Positions 16,254 through 23,411 of a DNA stretch of 25,462 nt are shown piece after piece. Within the stretch, counting starts at the first letter, position 1. Each line of letters begins with the position of its first letter. Under the pieces are notes generated by a model. That model worked only from the letters and a program-made list of their open reading frames with translations. It did not search any database and was not told the DNA's origin. Origin of the DNA: a virus; the IMG/VR virus record IMGVR_UViG_3300044510_000143, positions 1 through 25,462 of that record. One strand, 5' to 3'. The translations under genes were made by a program, and so were the position numbers.

Positions 16254-18165
16254 ATTTCAAATCAAAGGCAATTTTATCTTTACCATTATGTAAGTAATTT
16301 AAAAATCTCTGTGTACCAGCATGAGCTAGGTAAGCCACCTCGAAGAATCCTTGATGTTCGCCCGCGCCCTCCAACCAGAGTAAATTATCCATTTGCGGGA
16401 TATAATTCAAGACCTTAAATACGTAAGGATTTCCATCTAAAATATCAAAGTATTCGGGTTTAGTTGCGACATAAAGATTATGATCTGGATAACTGTCTTT
16501 TATGCACTTGAATAAGCTGGTCGACATGAAGATATCTCCGGCGCTCTCTGGAATTACGAAGAGGATTCTTTTTCCATTATCGTCTTTGCTCAAAAGTCCC
16601 TCAAAGGAGACTTTCTTATTCTTTTGATTATCCTTGGACGCCTGCTGTCGGAAGAAGTTTTCTATATCTTCCCTTTTGGCCCCCTTTTGGATTTCATTCA
16701 TCCAATATTTGTAGCCATTATCATTTTCATCTATACCATCCAGCCTAAGGATATTCTTGTACAGAGAAAGGATCCACTTGCCATCGTCCTCAATATTGTC
16801 GATCTTACAATTAGGATCTTTCTCCTCTGTCTTTATTTCAAATGCATCTGAGGTTATCTCTGGGAAGGAGTCGACCTTCTTTTCGATTAATCCGCCGATA
16901 TTTTCCACCGAGAAGTTTTTAATAGTCCATTCTCGAGCCTTTTCCCCCATCCCCCTTCTCTCTTGGGGGCGCATCTTAAAGACCTTGTTTATCTGCTTGG
17001 CTATGGACAATGGATAAGTAGAGGCTTTTCTAAATTCGGTGCCATGCTCTCTATACTCAGACCAATCCAAAGGAAGGGATGCAGCTTCCTCCTCACACAT
17101 CTCTTCTCCGCAACTGTAGTTCGTGACTAGGGTAATAAGCTCTGTGTATTTGGCCTCTTGAATGGGTATTTCCTGTCCACCAGAAGTAAATGGGTGAACA
17201 TACACATCCATTAAATTATAAACTTCATTAAGTTCTTCTTCGGAAATGCCCAAGCCGACGTTTGTCGTCATTTGGGCTTTATCAGCGGAACAAAATTTAC
17301 ATTTGAGGTCTTGGCCGCGAAATGGTTTTATTTCATAATTTAAACAACCCTTACAAATGTAAGTTGTTAGAATTTCATTTTTATCTATTTGATATTCGTC
17401 GGCTAGCTTTAGAATATTCCAACCTTCTCCGAAGTGGGTATGTAAAAGTAGTCTAGTATTTTTAGCTTCCGGATTAGACTGCTTCCACATTTTGTACCCT
17501 TCTAATAAATTGGGTGCGCTCTTTCTCAATTGATTTCTGAAAACAAAGCCGACGACGAAAGCATTCTCGTCTATTGAAAATCTTTTCCTAAGATCTTTTC
17601 TTTCGTGATCTCTTAATCTAAAAAATGATTTTTTATCTACTGCTCCGTGGACGGTTTCCACGTTTTTGTATCCTAGTTTATTTAATTCTTTTGTAGCGAA
17701 ACTACTCCAAATCCAATAATTTTTAACTTTCTTGGCCGCTTCGATTGCAGAGGGGAGAATCGGCAATGAATCTAATGTAGTCCAAATGACAGAATTGATT
17801 TTATTAAACCAAGGCTTATTTATCGCAAAATCCACGCCCCAAATATCTTGCGTGGCTATATAGACATCGGGTTTCTCTTCCGCTATTACTTTGTCGAGAT
17901 AATATGCCCCATAACCGGCCAATCTTTCAAAATTAGGATCTTTTCTAATTTCATTTAATTCTCTTTCATCATTAGGCAAACATCCAAGAGACCTCCAAGG
18001 AGTCCTAGAAAGATGGGGATGTCCATGCGGTATTCCACAGCAATAATGAACAATGTCGTATTTATCAGACTTATATAAATGACTTAAAATAGACTTGGCA
18101 TTTCGCCCAAATCCAGTTTTAGCCAGTGAAAAATCTGTTTGGAGGAGGATTTTTTTCTTGCTCAT
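16240..18165 (-). CDS. GT4-like glycosyltransferase fused to DUF4214 and to the N-terminal half of a GT9 enzyme
   Basis: The 641-residue protein has three parts. Residues 1-435 are a GT-B (GT4-like) glycosyltransferase: ILLQTDFSLAKTGFGRN at the start, VVGFVFRNQLRKSAPNLLEG (204-223), LLLHTHFGEGWNI (239-251), and the donor-site region DVYVHPFTSGGQEIPIQEAK (320-339). Inside it lies a zinc-ribbon-like insertion, Cys271-x2-Cys274 and Cys289-x2-Cys292. Residues about 462-510 (WILSLYKNILRLDG, GYKYWMNEIQKGA) look like a DUF4214 module. Residues 531-641 are the N-terminal half of a GT9 enzyme (RILFVIPESAGDIFMSTSLF, GNPYVFKVL), ending at TGA where the GT9 core should continue. The start ATG overlaps the preceding stop (TAATG). 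Confidence 0.7.
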   Translation of the reverse strand: MSKKKILLQTDFSLAKTGFGRNAKSILSHLYKSDKYDIVHYCCGIPHGHPHLSRTPWRSLGCLPNDERELNEIRKDPNFERLAGYGAYYLDKVIAEEKPDVYIATQDIWGVDFAINKPWFNKINSVIWTTLDSLPILPSAIEAAKKVKNYWIWSSFATKELNKLGYKNVETVHGAVDKKSFFRLRDHERKDLRKRFSIDENAFVVGFVFRNQLRKSAPNLLEGYKMWKQSNPEAKNTRLLLHTHFGEGWNILKLADEYQIDKNEILTTYICKGCLNYEIKPFRGQDLKCKFCSADKAQMTTNVGLGISEEELNEVYNLMDVYVHPFTSGGQEIPIQEAKYTELITLVTNYSCGEEMCEEEAASLPLDWSEYREHGTEFRKASTYPLSIAKQINKVFKMRPQERRGMGEKAREWTIKNFSVENIGGLIEKKVDSFPEITSDAFEIKTEEKDPNCKIDNIEDDGKWILSLYKNILRLDGIDENDNGYKYWMNEIQKGAKREDIENFFRQQASKDNQKNKKVSFEGLLSKDDNGKRILFVIPESAGDIFMSTSLFKCIKDSYPDHNLYVATKPEYFDILDGNPYVFKVLNYIPQMDNLLWLEGAGEHQGFFEVAYLAHAGTQRFLNYLHNGKDKIAFDLKYAHS

Positions 18166-18734
18166 TACCAGTCAAGAGAATCTTCGCTATTTTGAGCTTC
18201 AGGGGCGATACTTCTTTGTTCCCGCTGCTCCGACTTGGCCGTGGGCGCTGGGGAGTCTTGCCGACTCTCCCCCTTAGAAGAGACCTCTCGACTTTCCATG
18301 AGTAATGTTTCTAGCTCGTGCTTAAGAAGTCTGGCTTCTGGATATGTAAAGCCAATGATAAAAGAGGCTTTTGCAATAGAATCCTCCTTATCTTGCTTAT
18401 TAACGGAGAAAGAGAAACCCTTTTTCTCACTTGTATTCTTGTCAAGATAAAGACAAAATCTTCCTTGCAGAACTTGCTTCTGGCTATCGTGATAAATCTT
18501 GTACTCGACTTCTCTTTCCATCGCGTCAATTATACCAGCAACTTCAATCCTACTCAGTTTAATAATAACTCTGGCGTTGGGGTTATCTTTGTTCTTGGAA
18601 AAAGATCCAATCTTTTTCTGGTCATTCCATGAATCCTGCTTAATGAGCGAAGCCATAATTACCCCATCTCTTGTTACCCAAAACGAGCAAGCTGTTCCTG
18701 TCACTTTGGGGTTGGGTTTATAGAATTGTATCAT
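18165..18734 (-). CDS. Candidate phage single-stranded DNA-binding protein
   Basis: The 189-residue protein has a beta-rich N-terminal domain (residues about 1-145: FYKPNPKVTGTACSFWV, ARVIIKLSRIEVAGIIDAME, YKIYHDSQKQVLQG, GFSFSVNKQDKED, SFIIGFTYPEARLLKHELE). This is followed by a disordered Ser/Pro/Glu/Gln linker and an acidic tip NSEDSLDW. An ordered domain, a flexible linker and an acidic tail ending in an aromatic residue is the plan of SSB proteins, whose tail recruits replication partners. It lies directly after the polymerase genes. AAGGAG sits 7 bases before the ATG, the best ribosome site of the block, which fits high expression. The fold itself I do not recognise as OB. The assignment is by architecture and context. 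Confidence 0.5.
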   Translation of the reverse strand: MIQFYKPNPKVTGTACSFWVTRDGVIMASLIKQDSWNDQKKIGSFSKNKDNPNARVIIKLSRIEVAGIIDAMEREVEYKIYHDSQKQVLQGRFCLYLDKNTSEKKGFSFSVNKQDKEDSIAKASFIIGFTYPEARLLKHELETLLMESREVSSKGESRQDSPAPTAKSEQREQRSIAPEAQNSEDSLDW

Positions 18735-18761
18735 AATTTATCTCCTTTAGACTATTTATTG

Positions 18762-19931
18762 TTATATTCTCTTCAATTCTGAAAGTTTTGTATATACTTT
18801 GATATCTTGGACACCAATAACGTCAGCAAAAATGGCTCCATCAAACTTTCTTCCTTTAACTATAACAATGTTTTTCTCTTTTGGCAAGCCATTATTTATA
18901 GAATCGCATTCTTCCATTTTTTTGCTAAAAATCATTACTTTGGCAATACCGGTTTCGTCAGAAACCATTGCTTTATAATACTTTGTTTTTTTCTCTTTAG
19001 AAGTGCCCGTCCAACACTCATCCACCCGACAAACGAATATAACCTCGCTATTAAGGGGAAGGGCGTCTATTTCCTTTATAGAAATGAGATCTGGCCTCTT
19101 CTCTAAGAATATATCTCTGAGAGTCTTACCGTAAGTATACCCCAAAAGCATTTTCTCGTAATACCAATTAGCAAAGTTTTCTGATTTACTATTTTTATTG
19201 TAAATATCTAGATATGGTTGATATTTCTTTTTAATCGTCTCGTATCTCGACTCTTTTATGATAGACTTGCCTTTTTCGTCTTTAAACTGAACAAGATGCT
19301 TGAGAATAGCTACTAAGTCGTAATTCTTTTCTTGCCCGAAATTAAAGATATACCTCTTCTCTCTGTCCGTTAAGAGGTTCCAAAGTTGAGCTTCCAGAAC
19401 TACTTTAGAGCGAGATTGCTTGAATCCTTCTAGAGCGCCCGCTTGAATTAGAGCAGATAAAATACCGATGTTAAGTTCGGCTTCTTCGGCGGCCTTAAAG
19501 ATCTCAAATTTATTGCCAAAGATATTTTTAAAATTATTAATTTTCTCAATAGACTTTTCAGAAATTCCCTTTACAGACAACAATCCAAATCGGATGTTGC
19601 CGTCTTCAATTGAAAAATCTAACTTTGATTTAATAAGGTGAGGAGGAAGTAACTTTATGCCGAAAGAATTCATCTCTTTGTGGATCTTGGAAATTTCAGA
19701 TATCGGGTCCGGCTCATGCCTCGTCATCTTTAAGAGGGATAAGAAAAATTCTTTAGGATATTTAAATTTGAGATAAACAGTACAGGCAGCAAGAGCTGAA
19801 TAAGAAATGCTATGAGAATTAGAAGTAACAATTCCCTCGGCGTAAAAATTATGATCGGGATGGTCGACCTCTAAATCCAAAGTCGGCTTGATGCCTATTG
19901 GCGTAATGGATTTAATTTTAAGAGTTTGCAT
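18762..19931 (-). CDS. dnaE: DNA polymerase III alpha, C-terminal part preceded by a C-terminal half-intein
   Basis: The 389-residue protein starts with a 38-residue C-terminal half-intein (MQTLKIKSITPIG, DLEVDHPDHNFYAEG, ending IVTSN) and continues at Ser39 as the polymerase: SHSISYSALAACTVYLKFKYPKEFF is the conserved finger-to-helix region of DnaE. Further parts are the tandem HhH region (about 70-150; FGLLSVKGISEKSIEKI) and an OB-fold-like region (about 275-365; EVIFVCRVDECW, MVSDETGIAKVMIFS). The splice junction has Asn38 and a Ser +1 nucleophile; the penultimate residue is Ser rather than the usual His, as in cyanobacterial DnaE inteins. The ATG lies in the same frame as the upstream polymerase gene, 27 bases after its stop. 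AAGAAG precedes it. Confidence 0.9.
   Translation of the reverse strand: MQTLKIKSITPIGIKPTLDLEVDHPDHNFYAEGIVTSNSHSISYSALAACTVYLKFKYPKEFFLSLLKMTRHEPDPISEISKIHKEMNSFGIKLLPPHLIKSKLDFSIEDGNIRFGLLSVKGISEKSIEKINNFKNIFGNKFEIFKAAEEAELNIGILSALIQAGALEGFKQSRSKVVLEAQLWNLLTDREKRYIFNFGQEKNYDLVAILKHLVQFKDEKGKSIIKESRYETIKKKYQPYLDIYNKNSKSENFANWYYEKMLLGYTYGKTLRDIFLEKRPDLISIKEIDALPLNSEVIFVCRVDECWTGTSKEKKTKYYKAMVSDETGIAKVMIFSKKMEECDSINNGLPKEKNIVIVKGRKFDGAIFADVIGVQDIKVYTKLSELKRI
19818..19931 (-). other. Split intein, C-terminal half (Int-C)
   Basis: It has 38 codons, from the start Met to Asn38. Block F is DLEVDHPDHNFYAEG, containing the DHNF core, and block G is IVTSN followed by Ser of the extein. It is similar in length to the C-half of cyanobacterial DnaE inteins (36 residues). 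Confidence 0.9.
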
Positions 19932-19958
19932 TTTAAATCTTCTTTAAATGTTCCATCG

Positions 19959-21737
19959 CTAATAACTGCATATAATGCTATGGTTTTGAGAAATGATGTC
20001 TCTTAGAGGTCTCATTTCCTTGTCTTCGCACAAAAACTTATGATCCATAGAGCATTTAATTTTTCTGCCATCTTCGAGTTCGACTTCGTATAATTCTTTA
20101 CGATTTTTATGGACATCCAGAACTTCTACGTAGTGATCTTTCTCATCTCTTACGGAATACGCCAACACCTTATCCCCTTTTTTAATTTCGAAAAGCATTT
20201 TATCTCCATCAATTGTTTTTACAATAGTGTCTTCCGAGAGACATTTGTTAAAGCTGTAGTTTGCAGAATCTTCCAATACTTTCCAAAGAACGTCACCAAT
20301 TTCTGTCTCTAATTTATTCTCTCTAATCTTAAGAGAGATTTTCTCTTTCCACGCTTTGACTTCTTCAATTTTTTTCTTACCCACAATTCTTCTTAATATT
20401 TCCGCTTCATCAAGGGTAAATCCTATTTTGTGAGCCATCCTCATCATCTGTTCCTGATAGAGACAGACTCCCCCAGTTTTATTTAGAATATCATCAAAGA
20501 AAGGATGGATTGATTTAGTAGTGCTTGTGTTAGTGAATAGGGCGTATTGGTCAACATAATCTAACGCGCCCGGGCGAGCCAATGCTAGAACCGCGCTTAG
20601 TTCGTCAAGACTCTTTGGCTTGACTTTATTACATACTTTGAAGTTTGTGTCGGCTTCGATTTGGAAAAGACCGTGGGGAGTTTTTAATTCTTGTAGGTTC
20701 TGGTAAATAATCGGGTCATTTAAATTAATATCTGTTATTTTAATATTAATTTGTTTACATACGTCATCAACTACAGACACGCTTCTAAGACCAAGAAGAT
20801 CTAGCTTTACGTTAAACAGGGAAATCCAATTCATGTCATACGAACTAACGAAGCTTTCCTTACCGGAGGTCAGCTCCGTCGGACAAGAATCATTAATTTG
20901 CTCGTAAGACAAGGAAACCGCCGAAGGGTGGACGCCTTTATTTTTAATTAAACCCCTGAGCTTCAGAGCTATATCATAAATAGTCCTGTTTGAATCGCAC
21001 CAATTTTTGAATTTTTCCTCTTCTAAATACGCCTCTTCGATGTCTTTTACTTGCCCGAAAACTTTGGGAATAAGTGCAGTAACCTCATTCATCTCTGACT
21101 CAGACTTCTCTTCAATAATCTTCCCGCACTCCTTCATCAGAAGTTTGCCGCTAAGAGTATTCAAAGTCAAAACTTTTGACGTCTTTCCTTTAAACTTGCC
21201 CTCTAAATATTCTATTACTTTTTGTCTATTGTAATAACAGATATCCAAGTCGACGTCGCACATCAAAGAGCCATCTAGATAAGTAACCCCGTCAACAATC
21301 TGCTTTTTAGCGCGAACTTTGGATACGAATCTTTCGAAATACAAATCGTATTTGATCGGATCCACGCCAGTAACACCAATCAAATAAAGAACCAAGCTGC
21401 CAGCCGCGCTACCACGCCCTAACCCAGTTGGAATATCATTTTCTTTGCAAAAGTTAATAACATCCCATACGAGTAGAACATAATCAATAAATTCGAGCTC
21501 CTTAAGAATGTCTAGCTCGTATTTTACTCTATCTGTATATTTTTTATATTCTGGAGAATCTTTTGTTAGGTTAAGATTTTTGAAACCCCTCAAGCAAAGA
21601 GACCGAAGAAACTCGTGATTAGAACAGTCTTCGCTTATTTCCAACTTATGCTTATGCCGGTTATCTATATTAAATTGAGGCAATCTTACGCCATGAATGG
21701 CTAAATTATAATTTTCAAATGTAATATCTGTTGACAT
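19959..21737 (-). CDS. dnaE: DNA polymerase III alpha catalytic core followed by an N-terminal half-intein
   Basis: The 592-residue protein is the palm, thumb and fingers of a DnaE-type Pol III alpha without the PHP domain. GLGRGSAAGSLVLYL (residues 105-119) and DPIKYDLYFERF (126-137) match the family. The catalytic aspartates are Asp163 and Asp165 (CDVDLDI) and Asp313 (KLDLLGLRS). GLFQIE, LALARPGALDY, LYQEQMM and the LRRIVGKKK region follow in family order. The extein ends at NYSFNK (residue 498), and residues 499-592 are an N-terminal half-intein. After trans-splicing to the next gene's product the chain would be 849 residues. It starts 2 bases after the preceding stop, without a clear ribosome site, so translation is probably coupled. 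The PHP domain is supplied by a separate gene two genes upstream. Confidence 0.93.
   Translation of the reverse strand: MSTDITFENYNLAIHGVRLPQFNIDNRHKHKLEISEDCSNHEFLRSLCLRGFKNLNLTKDSPEYKKYTDRVKYELDILKELEFIDYVLLVWDVINFCKENDIPTGLGRGSAAGSLVLYLIGVTGVDPIKYDLYFERFVSKVRAKKQIVDGVTYLDGSLMCDVDLDICYYNRQKVIEYLEGKFKGKTSKVLTLNTLSGKLLMKECGKIIEEKSESEMNEVTALIPKVFGQVKDIEEAYLEEEKFKNWCDSNRTIYDIALKLRGLIKNKGVHPSAVSLSYEQINDSCPTELTSGKESFVSSYDMNWISLFNVKLDLLGLRSVSVVDDVCKQINIKITDINLNDPIIYQNLQELKTPHGLFQIEADTNFKVCNKVKPKSLDELSAVLALARPGALDYVDQYALFTNTSTTKSIHPFFDDILNKTGGVCLYQEQMMRMAHKIGFTLDEAEILRRIVGKKKIEEVKAWKEKISLKIRENKLETEIGDVLWKVLEDSANYSFNKCLSEDTIVKTIDGDKMLFEIKKGDKVLAYSVRDEKDHYVEVLDVHKNRKELYEVELEDGRKIKCSMDHKFLCEDKEMRPLRDIISQNHSIICSY
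19962..20243 (-). other. Split intein, N-terminal half (Int-N)
   Basis: It has 94 codons, starting with Cys499 of the polymerase gene. Block A is CLSEDTIVKT. A further strand is KKGDKVLAYS. Block B is LEDGRKIKCSMDHKFL, with the SxxH form of the TxxH motif (His68 of the intein). It ends at a TAG in the region where contiguous mini-inteins carry a loop. The layout is very close to the cyanobacterial DnaE Int-N. Confidence 0.93.
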
Positions 21738-21739
21738 TT

Positions 21740-22003
21740 TTACTTTTTATTTTTGCCGCCGCTCTTGCGGTCCTTCTTCGGGGTCTTCTTTTCGGAATTT
21801 ATGCCGAATTTATTTTTTATTTCTTTTATCAGATTGTCATTAACAATCAAAGCGGACTCCGCCGAAGCTGAATTAGTAAAATTAAAAAATACGTCAGCTT
21901 TATGATCTCCATTTTTCTCCTCTTGGACGGTAATCAAATAGTAATCTATTTTTTGTGACTCCACCCTCTCCAAAATATCTATAATAAAATCTAAAGATGC
22001 CAT
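21740..22003 (-). CDS. Small basic-tailed protein of unknown function
   Basis: This 87-residue protein lies between the exonuclease and the polymerase core, 3 bases after the former and 2 before the latter, so it is clearly part of the replication operon. Residues 1-65 look like a small alpha/beta domain (LDFIIDILERVESQ, DYYLITVQEEKN, DVFFNFTNSASAESAL). The tail is rich in Lys and Arg (TPKKDRKSGGKNKK) and may bind nucleic acid or the polymerase. I recognise no family. A polymerase or exonuclease accessory, comparable in position only to small subunits such as theta, is one possibility. Confidence 0.6.
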   Translation of the reverse strand: MASLDFIIDILERVESQKIDYYLITVQEEKNGDHKADVFFNFTNSASAESALIVNDNLIKEIKNKFGINSEKKTPKKDRKSGGKNKK

Positions 22004-22006
22004 AAA

Positions 22007-22645
22007 TTAAATTTCGATCATGTATTTGAGCTTGTTCCAAACCTTGAGGTTTAACTCTAAATCGATAATTGCGTCATGCAGGTTATCGTAGTCGTGTTGA
22101 ATATTATACTCTTTCCCCAAAGTTAGCAAGTTAGTTTTAATGCCTTTTTGCTTTTTGTGGTAATTTCTATACTGATACTCTAGTAATGAATCTCCGCTCT
22201 TAAATGGGATTGACATTTTTATGCCTTTAGCTAGAGCGCTTGTATCTAAGAATTTATCATACAGATGGGAAGAGTCCTGCCCCATGTATTTATAAAACTC
22301 TTTAATTAAATAAATATCGAACCCAAGCACATTATGGCCAACGATATAGTCTGCGTTTTCAAGCCAATCTTTAATCGTCGGGAAACATTCTTCCGGGGTA
22401 ATTCCTAACGTGTCTATGGTTTTTTGGTTATATCTCGTAATTCTAGCAGCTTCGGCACTAATTTTCAAATCCGTGGCCCACTTTATGTAGAAATTCTTTT
22501 CATCAATCTTCTTGTCGCCCTTGACTTTAAGCATTGCTATTTGCCAAGGAAGATTGTGACAATAATTAAGGCAGAGATTAAGGGTCTCCGCGTCGAAGAA
22601 TACAAAGGTTTTTTCGTTTTGGAATCTTAATAAATGGTTATCCAT
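22007..22645 (-). CDS. DnaQ-like DEDDh 3'-5' exonuclease (proofreading subunit candidate)
   Basis: The frame opens at a TTG at 22669, but the ATG at 22645 has GGAAGGAG 7 bases upstream and is the better start (212 residues). The three exonuclease motifs are complete: Exo I FFDAETLNL (Asp18, Glu20), Exo II GHNVLGFDIYLI (Asp110) and Exo III HDAIIDLELN (His190, Asp195), which makes it DEDDh. WQIAML in the first helix region and LDTSALA after motif II are usual for DnaQ-type enzymes. The gene lies between the PHP-domain gene and the polymerase core and overlaps the former by 8 bases, so it is very probably the proofreader of this Pol III. No C-terminal polymerase-binding tail like that of E. coli epsilon is evident. 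Confidence 0.88.
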   Translation of the reverse strand: MDNHLLRFQNEKTFVFFDAETLNLCLNYCHNLPWQIAMLKVKGDKKIDEKNFYIKWATDLKISAEAARITRYNQKTIDTLGITPEECFPTIKDWLENADYIVGHNVLGFDIYLIKEFYKYMGQDSSHLYDKFLDTSALAKGIKMSIPFKSGDSLLEYQYRNYHKKQKGIKTNLLTLGKEYNIQHDYDNLHDAIIDLELNLKVWNKLKYMIEI

Positions 22646-23405
22646 TATTTTGCTCCTTCCAATTTTCAAAGCAAAATTCGTTGCTGGTCATATGTTCGAA
22701 CTCTGGTTTGTCCAATTTACTTCTATTGTTAATACAGCGAAACGTAAGATAAGCTTTAAAGTCTGATTTGTTTTTGTAGTAAATGCTTTTCGTTTTTACT
22801 ATTTCGTATTTATCTTTGCAATAATTTAAAACATGCCTTTTTATTATATTATTAAAAGGTATGTCATTATGCTCCAGCATGAACTTGGGCTCACAAAAAT
22901 CAAACTCTGGAATACAAATTTTACCATAAAGAGTGTTCTGATATAAAAAAGAATCGTAGAAGGGCACGAAAAGGATTAAGTCTTTATTGCTCCATAGATC
23001 TTTTAATTCTTTGAAACTAATTCTTGGCTCATAATAGAAGCCATTTTGGGCTGCATAAGAATAAATTTTGATTAACTTTTGATATCCTTCTTTGCTCTTT
23101 GCAAAAATGACATATTTGCTGGTTCTATTTAAAGATTCTTCGTTTTTTTGCTCACAATTGTCACATATAGAAATCCTTAGCCCAAATCTGAGATCCATTT
23201 TGGCGTCTTTACCGTTAAGATAAGCCTCCAAAAATCCACCCATTGAATCATCAACTAAATAAAAATCCTTAAATCCTTCCTCGGAGCAAATGTCAATTAT
23301 GGAGTCGGGGCCGCCAGCCTTAGAGGATCCCTTTTTTTCTAAGGTTAATATGCTACGACCTAAGCTATAATGACTTTTCCAAATGGGGAGAACTGCTTCT
23401 CTCAT
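22638..23405 (-). CDS. DNA polymerase III alpha PHP domain as a separate protein, metal site degenerate
   Basis: This 255-residue protein matches the N-terminal PHP domain of DnaE. KSHYSL (residues 10-15) is the first motif. GFKDFYLVDDSMGGFLEAY (44-62) corresponds to G...IAITDHG.M.G..EFY. FGLRISICDNC (74-84) corresponds to the GxE motif. SKYVIFAKSKEGYQKLIKIYS is the typical LLA.N..GY.NL..L.S segment, and EPRISFKEL follows. The end (AYLTFRCINNRSKLD, then FEHMTSNEFCFENW) matches the PHP-palm linker. Metal ligands appear lost: HxH is replaced by Ile8-x-Lys10, DH by Asp52-Asp53, and the Glu by Arg77. It is therefore probably structural. A sigma70-type promoter sits directly before its ATG, and no ribosome site is seen. 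Confidence 0.8.
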   Translation of the reverse strand: MREAVLPIWKSHYSLGRSILTLEKKGSSKAGGPDSIIDICSEEGFKDFYLVDDSMGGFLEAYLNGKDAKMDLRFGLRISICDNCEQKNEESLNRTSKYVIFAKSKEGYQKLIKIYSYAAQNGFYYEPRISFKELKDLWSNKDLILFVPFYDSFLYQNTLYGKICIPEFDFCEPKFMLEHNDIPFNNIIKRHVLNYCKDKYEIVKTKSIYYKNKSDFKAYLTFRCINNRSKLDKPEFEHMTSNEFCFENWKEQNNG

Positions 23406-23411
23406 AATGAA

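Noticed and set aside
18735-18770. Promoter in the gap before the SSB-like gene
   Set aside because: TATAAC is present but no -35 box at 16-18 bases; the strong ribosome site is enough to explain a start within the operon.
19932-19958. Homing endonuclease or selfish gene between the intein halves
   Set aside because: The gap is only 27 bases and holds two stop codons and a ribosome site; no endonuclease motif is found in either half.
19959-19961. TAG recoded as an amino acid, making one contiguous intein
   Set aside because: A TAA follows in the same frame, and several other genes here stop at TAG right beside the next start or stop, so TAG is used as a normal stop.
22646-22669. TTG start for the exonuclease
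   Set aside because: GGAAGGAG lies between this TTG and the ATG at 22645, marking the latter as the true start.
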